A stretch of DNA of 31,475 nt, taken from Sphingomonas faeni. Its GTDB lineage: Bacteria; Pseudomonadota; Alphaproteobacteria; Sphingomonadales; Sphingomonadaceae. Position numbers and translations under genes: made by a program. Where the stretch lies: contig NZ_JAUSZF010000005.1 in assembly GCF_030817315.1 (NCBI RefSeq), positions 1 to 31,475 of the forward strand. The letters are read 5' to 3'. Below the pieces are notes generated by a model, which saw only the letters and a list, made by a program, of their open reading frames with translations, was not told where the DNA came from and did no database searches. Numbering within the stretch: position 1 is the stretch's first letter; every line of letters begins with the position of its first letter. Of the stretch, positions 25,016 through 31,475 are shown in pieces.

Positions 25016-25426
25016 ATGCCCTTTCACGACGAAATCACAGACTTCTTCGGCCGCTACGTCGATGCCTTCGCGCGCGAGGACGCCGACACGTTAAGCGAGC
25101 TATGGGACGAGGTTGGACTGTTCCCCACCCCTACCGGCAACTTCGCTATGCCGCGATCCGCGTTCCGCGACCATTGCGCCACGCTGTTCGGTTTTTATCG
25201 AGCCCAGGGCGTCGTGCGGCCGGAAGGCGCTCTGCTGTCCGCCGACGAGCTGTTCCCGGGCGTTGCTCAGGCGCGCGTGGCCTATCGCATGATGGGCGCC
25301 GACGACGCTCCGGTTGCCGAGTGGGAGCATGTCTATGTCCTACGGCACACCGACACCTGGCGCGTATCGCTAACCATAGCGGATGGCGAGATGGCAGCCT
25401 GGACGGCCAAAGGCGTTCAGCTCTGA
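25016..25426 (+). CDS. NTF2/SnoaL-like protein
   Basis: A 136-residue protein with the pattern of the NTF2-like (SnoaL/DUF4440) cone fold: an opening helix FFGRYVDAFAREDADTLSELW, and later a VAEWEHVYVLRHTDTWRVS strand pair. Such proteins range from enzymes to binding subunits, and no specific substrate can be read. AGGA lies six bases before ATG 25016. It follows the ParD-like gene by 41 bp and is probably co-transcribed, and the pair lies between the 39-bp inverted repeats. Confidence 0.75.
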   Translation: MPFHDEITDFFGRYVDAFAREDADTLSELWDEVGLFPTPTGNFAMPRSAFRDHCATLFGFYRAQGVVRPEGALLSADELFPGVAQARVAYRMMGADDAPVAEWEHVYVLRHTDTWRVSLTIADGEMAAWTAKGVQL

Positions 25427-25484
25427 TCGAATTTGCTGCTGCTCGACCATTACCGAAATACCATCTCAATCGAGACCGCCGAGC

Positions 25485-25523
25485 GCTTAGCGTACGATTC
25501 CGAACATCCTCTAACCGGTCCCC
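25485..25523 (-). repeat. 39-bp inverted repeat, right copy
   Basis: Inverted copy of 24456-24494 with one mismatch. No further similarity extends beyond either end. The copies are 990 bp apart and enclose two genes with their promoter. Confidence 0.92.
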
Positions 25524-25704
25524 AGGAAGTTACGGCTAGCTGATTGCGCCTACTGGTAGGGCGCGGTGACGATCTTCCCTCTGATCGGACTACGTTGCTG
25601 GTAATCGCCGAAGTCCTCAACCGCGCGTGCACGATAGAGCCATCCCTACGGAGCGCGCCAATAGCCATATAAATAAGCTACCAAGCGCATAAGCTACTAA
25701 CCGA

Positions 25705-25784
25705 CTAAGCGGCTAAGCGGCTAAGCGGCTAAGCGGCTAAGCGGCTAAGCGGCTAAGCGGCTAAGCGGCCAGGCGGCCAGGCGG
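25705..25784 (+). repeat. Tandem octamer array: eight CTAAGCGG plus two CCAGGCGG (putative parS)
   Basis: Eight perfect contiguous copies of CTAAGCGG fill 25705-25768, followed by two CCAGGCGG variants at 25769-25784. The same octamer occurs upstream of parA and within its 3' end. Short contiguous direct repeats are the known target type of RHH partition proteins (omega, ParG), so this is a probable centromere, about 1.4 kb from parA. Confidence 0.8.
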
Positions 25785-26106
25785 TCAAAGGCTAAAACCT
25801 GGCGTCCCTGTGCTACCCGTTAAGTCAGCCTTTCGCGGCCGCACGCTATCAAACGTTTCGCTAGGACCTGTCCTCTAGAATGCGAATGGCGATATAACGC
25901 GCGTTGGTAAGGTTACACACGGCAAAGGGGACGCCGTTCCTGAACATTCCCCATTTAGGAACGACTATCGGAACGCGAACAGGGCTGGCACGCCATCAGA
26001 CACTTGGTGTCACGGAATTACGACGTTTACCAGATTGCTTACGGGGGGTCGGAAAACGTTCACATGCCAGGTTACTGCTCCTAGGTCATAATTTATTGGA
26101 TCTTCT

Positions 26107-27222
26107 ATGATCGACCAAGTGCCTTCTGAATATTACATCGATGAGAGCGGCAATACCGGCGACCTCAGCACCGTCAAAATCGAAAACTATTTCACCGAAC
26201 AGCGCATATTCGCTTTAGCGGCGGTTGGCGGAAAGCTTGATAATACGCTCATTGAACAATTTGAAACACTCAAACTGGCTCACCGGCTTCAAGGGCAGGA
26301 GGTAAAGTCCAGACAGGCCTATGACAGGCCGCGGTTCCTCCTCGATCTGCTCGACTTGCTGGAAACGCGCAGCTGCCCAATATTCATTGAGATTGTCGAC
26401 AAACACTATTTTGTAGTAGCGAACATCATAGAACGGATGGTGGTCCCCTATGTCGCCGAGTGCGACATCACGCCGGACGCTCTCTGGATGAAAGGCCTAA
26501 TGGCAGATTATATGGCGCTCTACGCGCCACCCAGTCTCACGCACGCCTTCGCCGCTTGCTGCCAGAGTAGGGATTATATTGAAATACGCGACCTCTATAA
26601 GCGCATCATTGCCTGGGCAGAGGGAAAGCAGGCACCGTCGGAAATTGCTGAAGGTATCGCCCGCTTCACGCGAGATAGCCTGAAGGACTTTCGCAAGCTG
26701 ACCAAGCTTAAGGCCGTCGAGCGGGCGCTGCCGGTTCCCGACGCAAACCCCGCTGGAAAGCTCTTATGGGTACTTCCCAACATGACATCATTCACGCATA
26801 TTTATGCGCGGATCAACCGCTACGCGCACAAACAGATTTCCGGCGTAACACTGTTTCACGATGAACAACTACAGTTTGGGGATATTCTTCAGTACGCAAA
26901 GTCACAGACCGAAAGGTCTGCAGAGTTTGGTCTGAAACTTCCTCTAAAGGCAGCTGACTTTAACTTTTCTCAGGCAGCCGAACTACGATTCCTACAGTCA
27001 CACGACTCGATTGGCATTCAGATCGCCGACGTCATGGCTGGGTTTATCGCGCGCTACATCCAGGATGCGGTATGGGGTGGCGCTGCCATGCATGCTGACA
27101 AGGTCACCATTTTCGACCGTCTCGTATCGATGGGAGATCGAAGGCGCGGCACAGGAGTCAATTTTGTAGCGCCAGACAGTCTGGTCCGCCATCTCGGTAT
27201 CGTGCCACAGGCGAACTACTAA
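26107..27222 (+). CDS. DUF3800-domain protein
   Basis: A 371-residue protein of the DUF3800 family, which has an RNase H-like fold and uncertain biochemistry. The family motifs are in order: YYIDESGNTG (D12/E13), GQEVKS (ExK-like), LFHDEQ, and SIGIQIADVMAG (D308). These acidic residues could bind metal, so nuclease activity is plausible. It stands alone on the plus strand and converges on a second DUF3800 gene. DUF3800 genes are frequent in mobile and defence regions. Confidence 0.83.
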   Translation: MIDQVPSEYYIDESGNTGDLSTVKIENYFTEQRIFALAAVGGKLDNTLIEQFETLKLAHRLQGQEVKSRQAYDRPRFLLDLLDLLETRSCPIFIEIVDKHYFVVANIIERMVVPYVAECDITPDALWMKGLMADYMALYAPPSLTHAFAACCQSRDYIEIRDLYKRIIAWAEGKQAPSEIAEGIARFTRDSLKDFRKLTKLKAVERALPVPDANPAGKLLWVLPNMTSFTHIYARINRYAHKQISGVTLFHDEQLQFGDILQYAKSQTERSAEFGLKLPLKAADFNFSQAAELRFLQSHDSIGIQIADVMAGFIARYIQDAVWGGAAMHADKVTIFDRLVSMGDRRRGTGVNFVAPDSLVRHLGIVPQANY

Positions 27223-27379
27223 TGCGGCTGGAACATCTGGGCCGGTCGATCATCCCGGATTCTGCCGCTCTTCTCCAGGCATGCTGTGGATGATGTTCTG
27301 GTGTGGGCAGAGTACTGTCCCGCTTTAGTCGGAGGATCGGTTGCGATAGCGCGTTCAGGTCCTCTCTCCAGTGATAACA

Positions 27380-28432
27380 CTATGTATGCGTTCCAAAATT
27401 GGCCGAGAAATAATCGATCATCTCTCCGCCTTGCGATCCGGCGCGAAAGCGGCGCTGCTCCGTAACGTCCATCGACGGGGCTAAATAAATGATCTGATCT
27501 TCCCTATAAAGGGGAGTCCCCCTCTCCGGGTCCAACCCGCCTTTGCGCAAGTGCGCCAAGGTGTTCGCCATTTCGAGCGTGGCCCCCACGAGGACGTCCG
27601 CGAGCTGCACCGCCGGGCTGGCCACGGAGTTAACCTGTACGACGCCTGTCAACTTCAGGGGGAATTTGAGTGTTGCGATTTCCGAGGATCGGAACTCGAC
27701 CTTCGCGTCGTGCGCGATGAGCTTCTGGATCAAGCCGTGATAGGTTTCCAGGTTCTTCGACTGGTCGTGCTCGACGCGATACGGACCGTCGGACATCATT
27801 TCCATCCGACCGATTAAGCCCTGAAGCACCACCATCGCCGCGTCCGTCGTCACACCGGGCGTCGCAATGGTAGCCAAGCACTCAGGCGCGGCGTTCGCGA
27901 TTGGACCTAGCGCTTCTGGCAATTCCCGCCAGTTGGTTCGGCGCGCCGCCCCGACGAGATCGCCTAGAGCCTCCGGGGTCTTCTCCTTCATGGCACGCTG
28001 AAACGCGGCAATGAGCTGATCGAATAGCCCATCTCCGAGCAGGCTGGGCCCGGCCTGAAAAAGGATCGAACCGAGCGTGAAGTTTCGGCCATTTTCGTAA
28101 AAGTTCACGCCGCGTTCGTAGTAATAAGGTTCTGCGGCATAGTCGAGAAACATAAGCGTAAGTAGAAAGCGCTTGTCGCAGACATAGGTTACAGACCTGT
28201 ACTCCGCTAGCATATCGCGCAGTAATCCCAGCAGTCGATCGTGGTTAGATGGCCTTCGGGATAGCGAACTATACTTGAGCTCTGGTGCCTGCAGGCGAGG
28301 AAAGTGGTGCCTGATCAGCGCGGCGGCATCATCGTCGTTGATCGCAATGGCGGTCGCGCCTTGGAATCGCTGCTCGGGATTGAGCAGATCGAAGCCGGTA
28401 TATCCGCTCTCGTCGATCCTGAAGCATACCAT
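27380..28432 (-). CDS. Second DUF3800-like protein, divergent in sequence
   Basis: A 350-residue protein with the same motif order as the gene at 26107-27222: FRIDESGYTG (D7/E8), PELKYS (E51-L-K53), VEHDQSK, and SPAVQLADVLVGA (D279). Beyond these motifs the two share little visible identity, so they are old paralogues or independent acquisitions rather than a recent duplication. ATG 28432 has only a weak upstream purine run. The two genes are convergent, separated by 157 bp. Confidence 0.78.
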   Translation of the reverse strand: MVCFRIDESGYTGFDLLNPEQRFQGATAIAINDDDAAALIRHHFPRLQAPELKYSSLSRRPSNHDRLLGLLRDMLAEYRSVTYVCDKRFLLTLMFLDYAAEPYYYERGVNFYENGRNFTLGSILFQAGPSLLGDGLFDQLIAAFQRAMKEKTPEALGDLVGAARRTNWRELPEALGPIANAAPECLATIATPGVTTDAAMVVLQGLIGRMEMMSDGPYRVEHDQSKNLETYHGLIQKLIAHDAKVEFRSSEIATLKFPLKLTGVVQVNSVASPAVQLADVLVGATLEMANTLAHLRKGGLDPERGTPLYREDQIIYLAPSMDVTEQRRFRAGSQGGEMIDYFSANFGTHT

Positions 28433-28593
28433 GTCGACTATCTTACCGCACTTCTTGCCGAGTGGGACGTCAAAAAAGACGGCGGCATTCCGTTTACGTT
28501 ACGTCCACAAATCCGTTGCACCGGCATGGCCCCCGGGGGCCGAGGGCATGGGCATGCCGCCACCTACATTCTCGCGATGGCAGATAACTCTGT

Positions 28594-28621
28594 TTGACTT
28601 TGTCCAAAGTATGTCTATCTA
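28594..28621 (+). promoter_or_regulatory. Promoter with palindromic spacer upstream of 28652
   Basis: A -35 TTGACT (28594-28599) and a -10 TATCTA (28616-28621) are 16 bp apart. A perfect palindrome ACTTTG-TC-CAAAGT (28597-28610) overlaps the -35 and spacer, a good position for a repressor. The regulator is unknown. Confidence 0.5.
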
Positions 28622-28651
28622 TGTGGCAAGGTATACACATAGAGGCGCTGT

Positions 28652-29131
28652 ATGAGTGACGTCATTTCGGTATTCACGTCTAAGTCGATGGAAACCATCC
28701 TTGCGGATGGTGGGTCGCAGTCTTGGGCGCTTGACCGCTCCCGGGCAGCGCGCTGTGACTATCTGGTCGCGTGCCGAAATGCTCATGGCGATGCGGAAGG
28801 GCCGGAGCCACATCGCCAGGCATTTCTAGTCGGCAAGGTTGCGGATGTTGTCGCCTCGACTGATACGGATGGACGCTTCAAAATCGTAATTAGCGAGTTC
28901 GCGGAGGTCTCATGGGAGGACGGCTGGGAAGAAGGCCGCCGCAACCCCGTCGCCTATTACAAGGATCACGATTTTACCGACGACGACGGCAAACCTATGG
29001 ATTTTAAGGCGTTACCGTTCAAAAAGCTGGACACCGCTCCGCGTGGGCTTAGCCTCGCGGAGGCGAAGGCAGGGCTGGCTGTTACCTTCGGCGTGCCTGA
29101 AAGCGCCATCGAAGTTACGATCCGTGCATGA
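28652..29131 (+). CDS. Hypothetical protein, acidic, 159 residues
   Basis: I do not recognise the family. The protein is acidic (for example EVSWEDGWEEGRRNP and DHDFTDDDGKPMDF) and has no signal peptide or membrane segment. Its C-terminus (LSLAEAKAGLAVTFGVPESAIEVTIRA) looks like a small helix-strand unit. GAGG lies seven bases before ATG 28652, and a promoter with a palindrome lies upstream. It is first in a plus-strand series that ends with the nuclease-like gene at 29846, so it may be a regulator or accessory of that module. Confidence 0.7.
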   Translation: MSDVISVFTSKSMETILADGGSQSWALDRSRAARCDYLVACRNAHGDAEGPEPHRQAFLVGKVADVVASTDTDGRFKIVISEFAEVSWEDGWEEGRRNPVAYYKDHDFTDDDGKPMDFKALPFKKLDTAPRGLSLAEAKAGLAVTFGVPESAIEVTIRA

Positions 29132-29324
29132 GGCCGCTGCCCCGTCGGTTGCGGCAGCCGTACGGCACGCGGCCCTCCGCACACGCTCAGGTAAGGATCC
29201 TGAGACGGAGCAAGTCCGCGCCTTCCTGCAAGCCGGCCATCCGTTGCTCGCCTTTAGCGTAGTCCTGGTGCGCAGATTGGGCATGTGCGCTGCGCTCGCA
29301 TATGGAGTGTTCTTCCTGCATTGA
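29124..29324 (+). CDS. Possible small membrane protein (66 residues)
   Basis: A GTG-started frame overlapping the end of the previous gene by eight bases. Codons favour G/C in the third position, and the C-terminal third is hydrophobic (LLAFSVVLVRRLGMCAALAYGVFFLH). No strong ribosome-binding site is visible and no family is recognised. It may be a real small gene or a chance frame. Confidence 0.35.
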   Translation: MHEAAAPSVAAAVRHAALRTRSGKDPETEQVRAFLQAGHPLLAFSVVLVRRLGMCAALAYGVFFLH

Positions 29325-29391
29325 ACGACCGCTGGCATCATTGTTTGTCTGGCTGCACTATACGGTCGTGTTCCCGCTATGAGGCCCGGCT

Positions 29392-29844
29392 ATGGCAATA
29401 AGCGAAGAGGTTCGGCAGGTAATTTTCATCCTCGAAGAGGAAGGCTTTGCCGCTCTGGCCGGCGAACTCCTGACCGAGATGAGTCTTGGGCGAGAAGTTG
29501 AGAAAGAGATCGCTGCCGTCGACGATCGCGCGGTGGACGGCGATCGAGATACGGTCCTGCGTCGCGTGCCAATCGACGAGAGCGACCAACTTCGTACGGC
29601 AATGAATTTCCTCCGCTTTCGGCTGGTCCTGCCGGTACGCGCATTCGCTGAGGCGGAGCGGATCGCCGGTCAAATTGCAGGGGAGGGGGGTACTAGGATC
29701 AGGTTCGTCGATCCCGAACAACGCCAAGAGAGCGAGCCTCTTAGTCGGCGGGATATCGGGGATGCATCGCTTGCCGATGAGCTCGACGCGTTCCTGGAGC
29801 GCCTTCCTGAGATGACTTCGCCACCGATCGTCCGAGATTCCTGA
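29392..29844 (+). CDS. Hypothetical protein preceding the nuclease-like gene
   Basis: A 150-residue acidic, helical protein with no family I recognise. GAGG lies about eight bases before ATG 29392. One base separates its stop from the next ATG (29846), so the two are almost certainly an operon and translationally coupled. By position it could be the sensor, inhibitor or antitoxin of the nuclease-like protein. Confidence 0.72.
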   Translation: MAISEEVRQVIFILEEEGFAALAGELLTEMSLGREVEKEIAAVDDRAVDGDRDTVLRRVPIDESDQLRTAMNFLRFRLVLPVRAFAEAERIAGQIAGEGGTRIRFVDPEQRQESEPLSRRDIGDASLADELDAFLERLPEMTSPPIVRDS

Positions 29845-29845
29845 T

Positions 29846-30646
29846 ATGGCGCTGACGACGACTGCAGAAACCGAATTACGTAACATCCTGCGCAGCTTTC
29901 GGGCTGCGCACGGGGGCGCCGTCGCCCCGACGAGCGAAGGTAAGGCACTTGAAGTATGGGTGTTGATGAAGCTCGCACACACCGTGCATCAAACCCTGTC
30001 GGCAAACTGGCGAGTGACCCTGCGCCGCGGTGACGGCAGCTTGCTCCCTGTGGGTGGCAACTTCGACCTACCAAGCCAGCGGTCAAAAATACAGCCGAGC
30101 AGCCCGACCGCCCCTGGCTATGTGCTGTTAGAGCACAGGAGGCATGCCGACCGCCGGCTCGAGCTCCGTGGTAGCTTGCAATGGATGGGAAGGAGCGGCG
30201 CCAAGCACGAGATCGACGTGTCCGTGCTCCCCGCTCAGATCGGCGAGGCGATCAGGAACAACGGCGGGGGATATCCGCACGGGCTCCCAATCGCCGCGGT
30301 CGAATGCAAGGACAAGGGCGGCTTCGGGCCGCTAGACGAGACGCGCCAGACACTCGCTCGGATGTACGATCTCGTACTTGTAACGCAGCCGATCTCGAGC
30401 TGGTCATGCCGCATCTTCGAGGCTGCTACGTATACATACTGGGGACGAAAAAGTTCGCGCTACGTCTCATTCTTCAAAAAGGGCACTTTCGGTATTGTGC
30501 GTGCAGGTCAATTCCAGTCGGGCGCTAGCACGCTCGCCAGCCACTATTCGATCGGACACTATCCGGGCATCTATGACAACGCGAGCGTGATCCACCGGTT
30601 GGAGTCCAGCTTCCGCCGCACTGTGGCAACTATCAGCGACTTCTGA
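29846..30646 (+). CDS. Putative PD-(D/E)XK-type nuclease
   Basis: A 266-residue protein with the elements of a restriction-endonuclease fold in order: an early helix with E36 (ALEVWVLMKLA), HEID with D124, and AVECKDK with E153/K155, followed by a helix LDETRQTLARMYDL. It resembles the nuclease part of stand-alone restriction-like proteins, but I cannot name a family. It is coupled to the preceding 150-residue gene. With no methyltransferase nearby it is more likely an abortive or conditional nuclease than a classical R-M enzyme. It converges with the REase gene at 30795. Confidence 0.68.
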   Translation: MALTTTAETELRNILRSFRAAHGGAVAPTSEGKALEVWVLMKLAHTVHQTLSANWRVTLRRGDGSLLPVGGNFDLPSQRSKIQPSSPTAPGYVLLEHRRHADRRLELRGSLQWMGRSGAKHEIDVSVLPAQIGEAIRNNGGGYPHGLPIAAVECKDKGGFGPLDETRQTLARMYDLVLVTQPISSWSCRIFEAATYTYWGRKSSRYVSFFKKGTFGIVRAGQFQSGASTLASHYSIGHYPGIYDNASVIHRLESSFRRTVATISDF

Positions 30647-30794
30647 AAAGGGCCGCTGCCGAGGAGTTGCCTTCGACCTACACCTAACGAAGATGGACTA
30701 ATAGTATCCCGTAAACAGGCGTTTTTAAACAGCGGGCGGGTAATTTTCGAAGAATTCGATGACATATTCCCTTAAGGCGAGATGGATATATTTT

Positions 30795-31475
30795 CTAAGA
30801 TATCATTGCGGACGCCGTGGCAGGAATGTTCGAAAGGGATGCGAGACGCGCTCGTGCTTCCTCATGCATGTTCACCGGGGTTGTATCGAGAACTCGCGTC
30901 ACCATTGCAGTTAGAAAAAGGCCCGGTACAAGGTTAACCGGCGTATGCTCCTTAACTATCCTTACTTTTGGTAAATTTTCGATAGTTTGATTGATGATGT
31001 CTTCGGATATAGATTCTGCTGCGACTTCCTCTTCTTCTTCCGACTCTGGACCAGGATCTGGTATTTCTGTAGAATCCAACCCGTTTTCGGTTTCTGGAGA
31101 GGCGAAGTCTCCCGAATATTCCATAAGAATCAAACAAGTAGCGTGATATGCATCATCCTCACGCCCAAGCTTTCCAAGTAGGTCAAATAGCCAAAGAGCA
31201 GTTTTAGGTTCCTTCTGAAGAATATCAGAACGAAGTCCAAATACAAAACCGAGGGCAGCTAGTGGATGTCTTAATCGTAAGTTTTTGGCATCTCCGTATG
31301 ATTCTTCAATCCTATTTGGAGCATTTTTTCCATAAGATGAATCCATACGCTTTGTTGATACGAGCAACTCAGGCCCCGTCGCCCAATCAGTTATAACAAC
31401 ATCAACCTGCTTTACGTAATTCTTTCCAAGAATATTAGCTGAAGAGGATGTAACGCCTTTGATTGACGTTTTTGC
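30795..31475 (-). CDS. Putative type II restriction endonuclease, C-terminal part (enters from base 31475)
   Basis: An open minus-strand frame from base 31475 to TAG 30795-30797, 226 residues with no start needed inside the window. It is AT-richer than most neighbours. Joined in phase to 1-372 it completes a 350-residue protein. In that numbering KQVDVVITD supplies D149/D154, and LLVSTKRM supplies K166 with E160 nearby. This is the PD-(D/E)XK arrangement with serine at the usual glutamate position, as in REases with a migrated acidic residue. A helix NRIEESYGDAKNLR and an acidic stretch (EEEEE) follow. The role is inferred from this core and the methyltransferase in the same operon. Confidence 0.68.
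   Translation of the reverse strand, partial: AKTSIKGVTSSSANILGKNYVKQVDVVITDWATGPELLVSTKRMDSSYGKNAPNRIEESYGDAKNLRLRHPLAALGFVFGLRSDILQKEPKTALWLFDLLGKLGREDDAYHATCLILMEYSGDFASPETENGLDSTEIPDPGPESEEEEEVAAESISEDIINQTIENLPKVRIVKEHTPVNLVPGLFLTAMVTRVLDTTPVNMHEEARARLASLSNIPATASAMIS

Larger units (their letters stand above)
25427..26106. other. Non-coding stretch with inverted repeat and centromere-like array
   Basis: I find no convincing gene in these 680 bp. It contains the right 39-bp inverted repeat (25485-25523), an AT-richer lead-in with degenerate octamers (about 25670-25704), the octamer array (25705-25784), and an inverted repeat CGTTCCT/AGGAACG (25935-25941, 25957-25963) upstream of the first DUF3800 gene. 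Confidence 0.6.

Noticed and set aside
25904..26110. A 68-codon plus-strand frame before the first DUF3800 gene
   Set aside because: There is no Shine-Dalgarno and no recognisable pattern, and it overlaps an inverted repeat and the probable promoter region.
29377..29982. A 201-codon minus-strand frame opposite the 150-residue gene
   Set aside because: It crosses the junction of two coupled plus-strand genes, has no ribosome-binding site and looks low in complexity; the plus-strand pair, ending in a nuclease-like core, is better supported.

Overview
The window looks like a complete circular mobilizable plasmid of an alphaproteobacterium, most likely a sphingomonad. It carries an RPA-type replication initiator with iterons, a ParA/ribbon-helix-helix partition pair, a MobA/MobL-type relaxase with a small TraD protein, and a TraD/VirD4-type coupling protein. 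It has high-GC, alphaproteobacterial-style genes and no chromosomal housekeeping or rRNA/tRNA genes. The ends appear to be an arbitrary cut. The minus-strand reading frame leaving base 1 stays open and in phase with the one entering at base 31475. Joined, they give one ~350-residue protein, which I take to be the restriction enzyme of the adjacent R-M operon.

Layout. (a) 30795-31475 plus 1-2492, minus strand: serine recombinase, gamma-class adenine methyltransferase and putative restriction endonuclease, a type II R-M operon. (b) 2710-5933, plus: a Rad50-like ATPase with a CPTC zinc-hook motif and a small DUF3883-like nuclease. (c) 6055-8879, minus: a RES-domain toxin-like protein and a protein of unknown function. 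Divergent from them, 9030-14182, plus: a NACHT NTPase with a C-terminal PD-(D/E)XK nuclease, and an AAA_14/DUF4143-like protein whose Walker motifs are degenerate. (d) 14154-16671: an intact IS66-family element with an 8-bp target duplication, inserted in the last codons of that DUF4143-like gene. (e) 16902-21728: mobilization block, with a small protein, an unknown helical protein and the coupling protein (plus), the relaxase (minus), a hairpin-rich putative oriT, and the small TraD (plus). (f) 21729-24305: iteron origin and the parA-RHH-repA operon. (g) 24456-25523: 39-bp inverted repeats bracketing a ParD-like antitoxin gene and an NTF2-like gene, followed by a tandem octamer array (25705-25784) that is probably part of the centromere. 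(h) 26107-30646: two convergent DUF3800 proteins and a cluster ending in another PD-(D/E)XK-like protein.

The plasmid therefore has a compact backbone (replicate, partition, be mobilized by a helper's type IV secretion system; none is encoded here). Most of its cargo resembles anti-phage or anti-plasmid modules. The best candidate for something undescribed is the divergent four-gene island at 6055-14182. The Rad50-like/DUF3883 pair and the 29392-30646 pair come next. All assignments are from reading the sequence and family knowledge; no searches were run.
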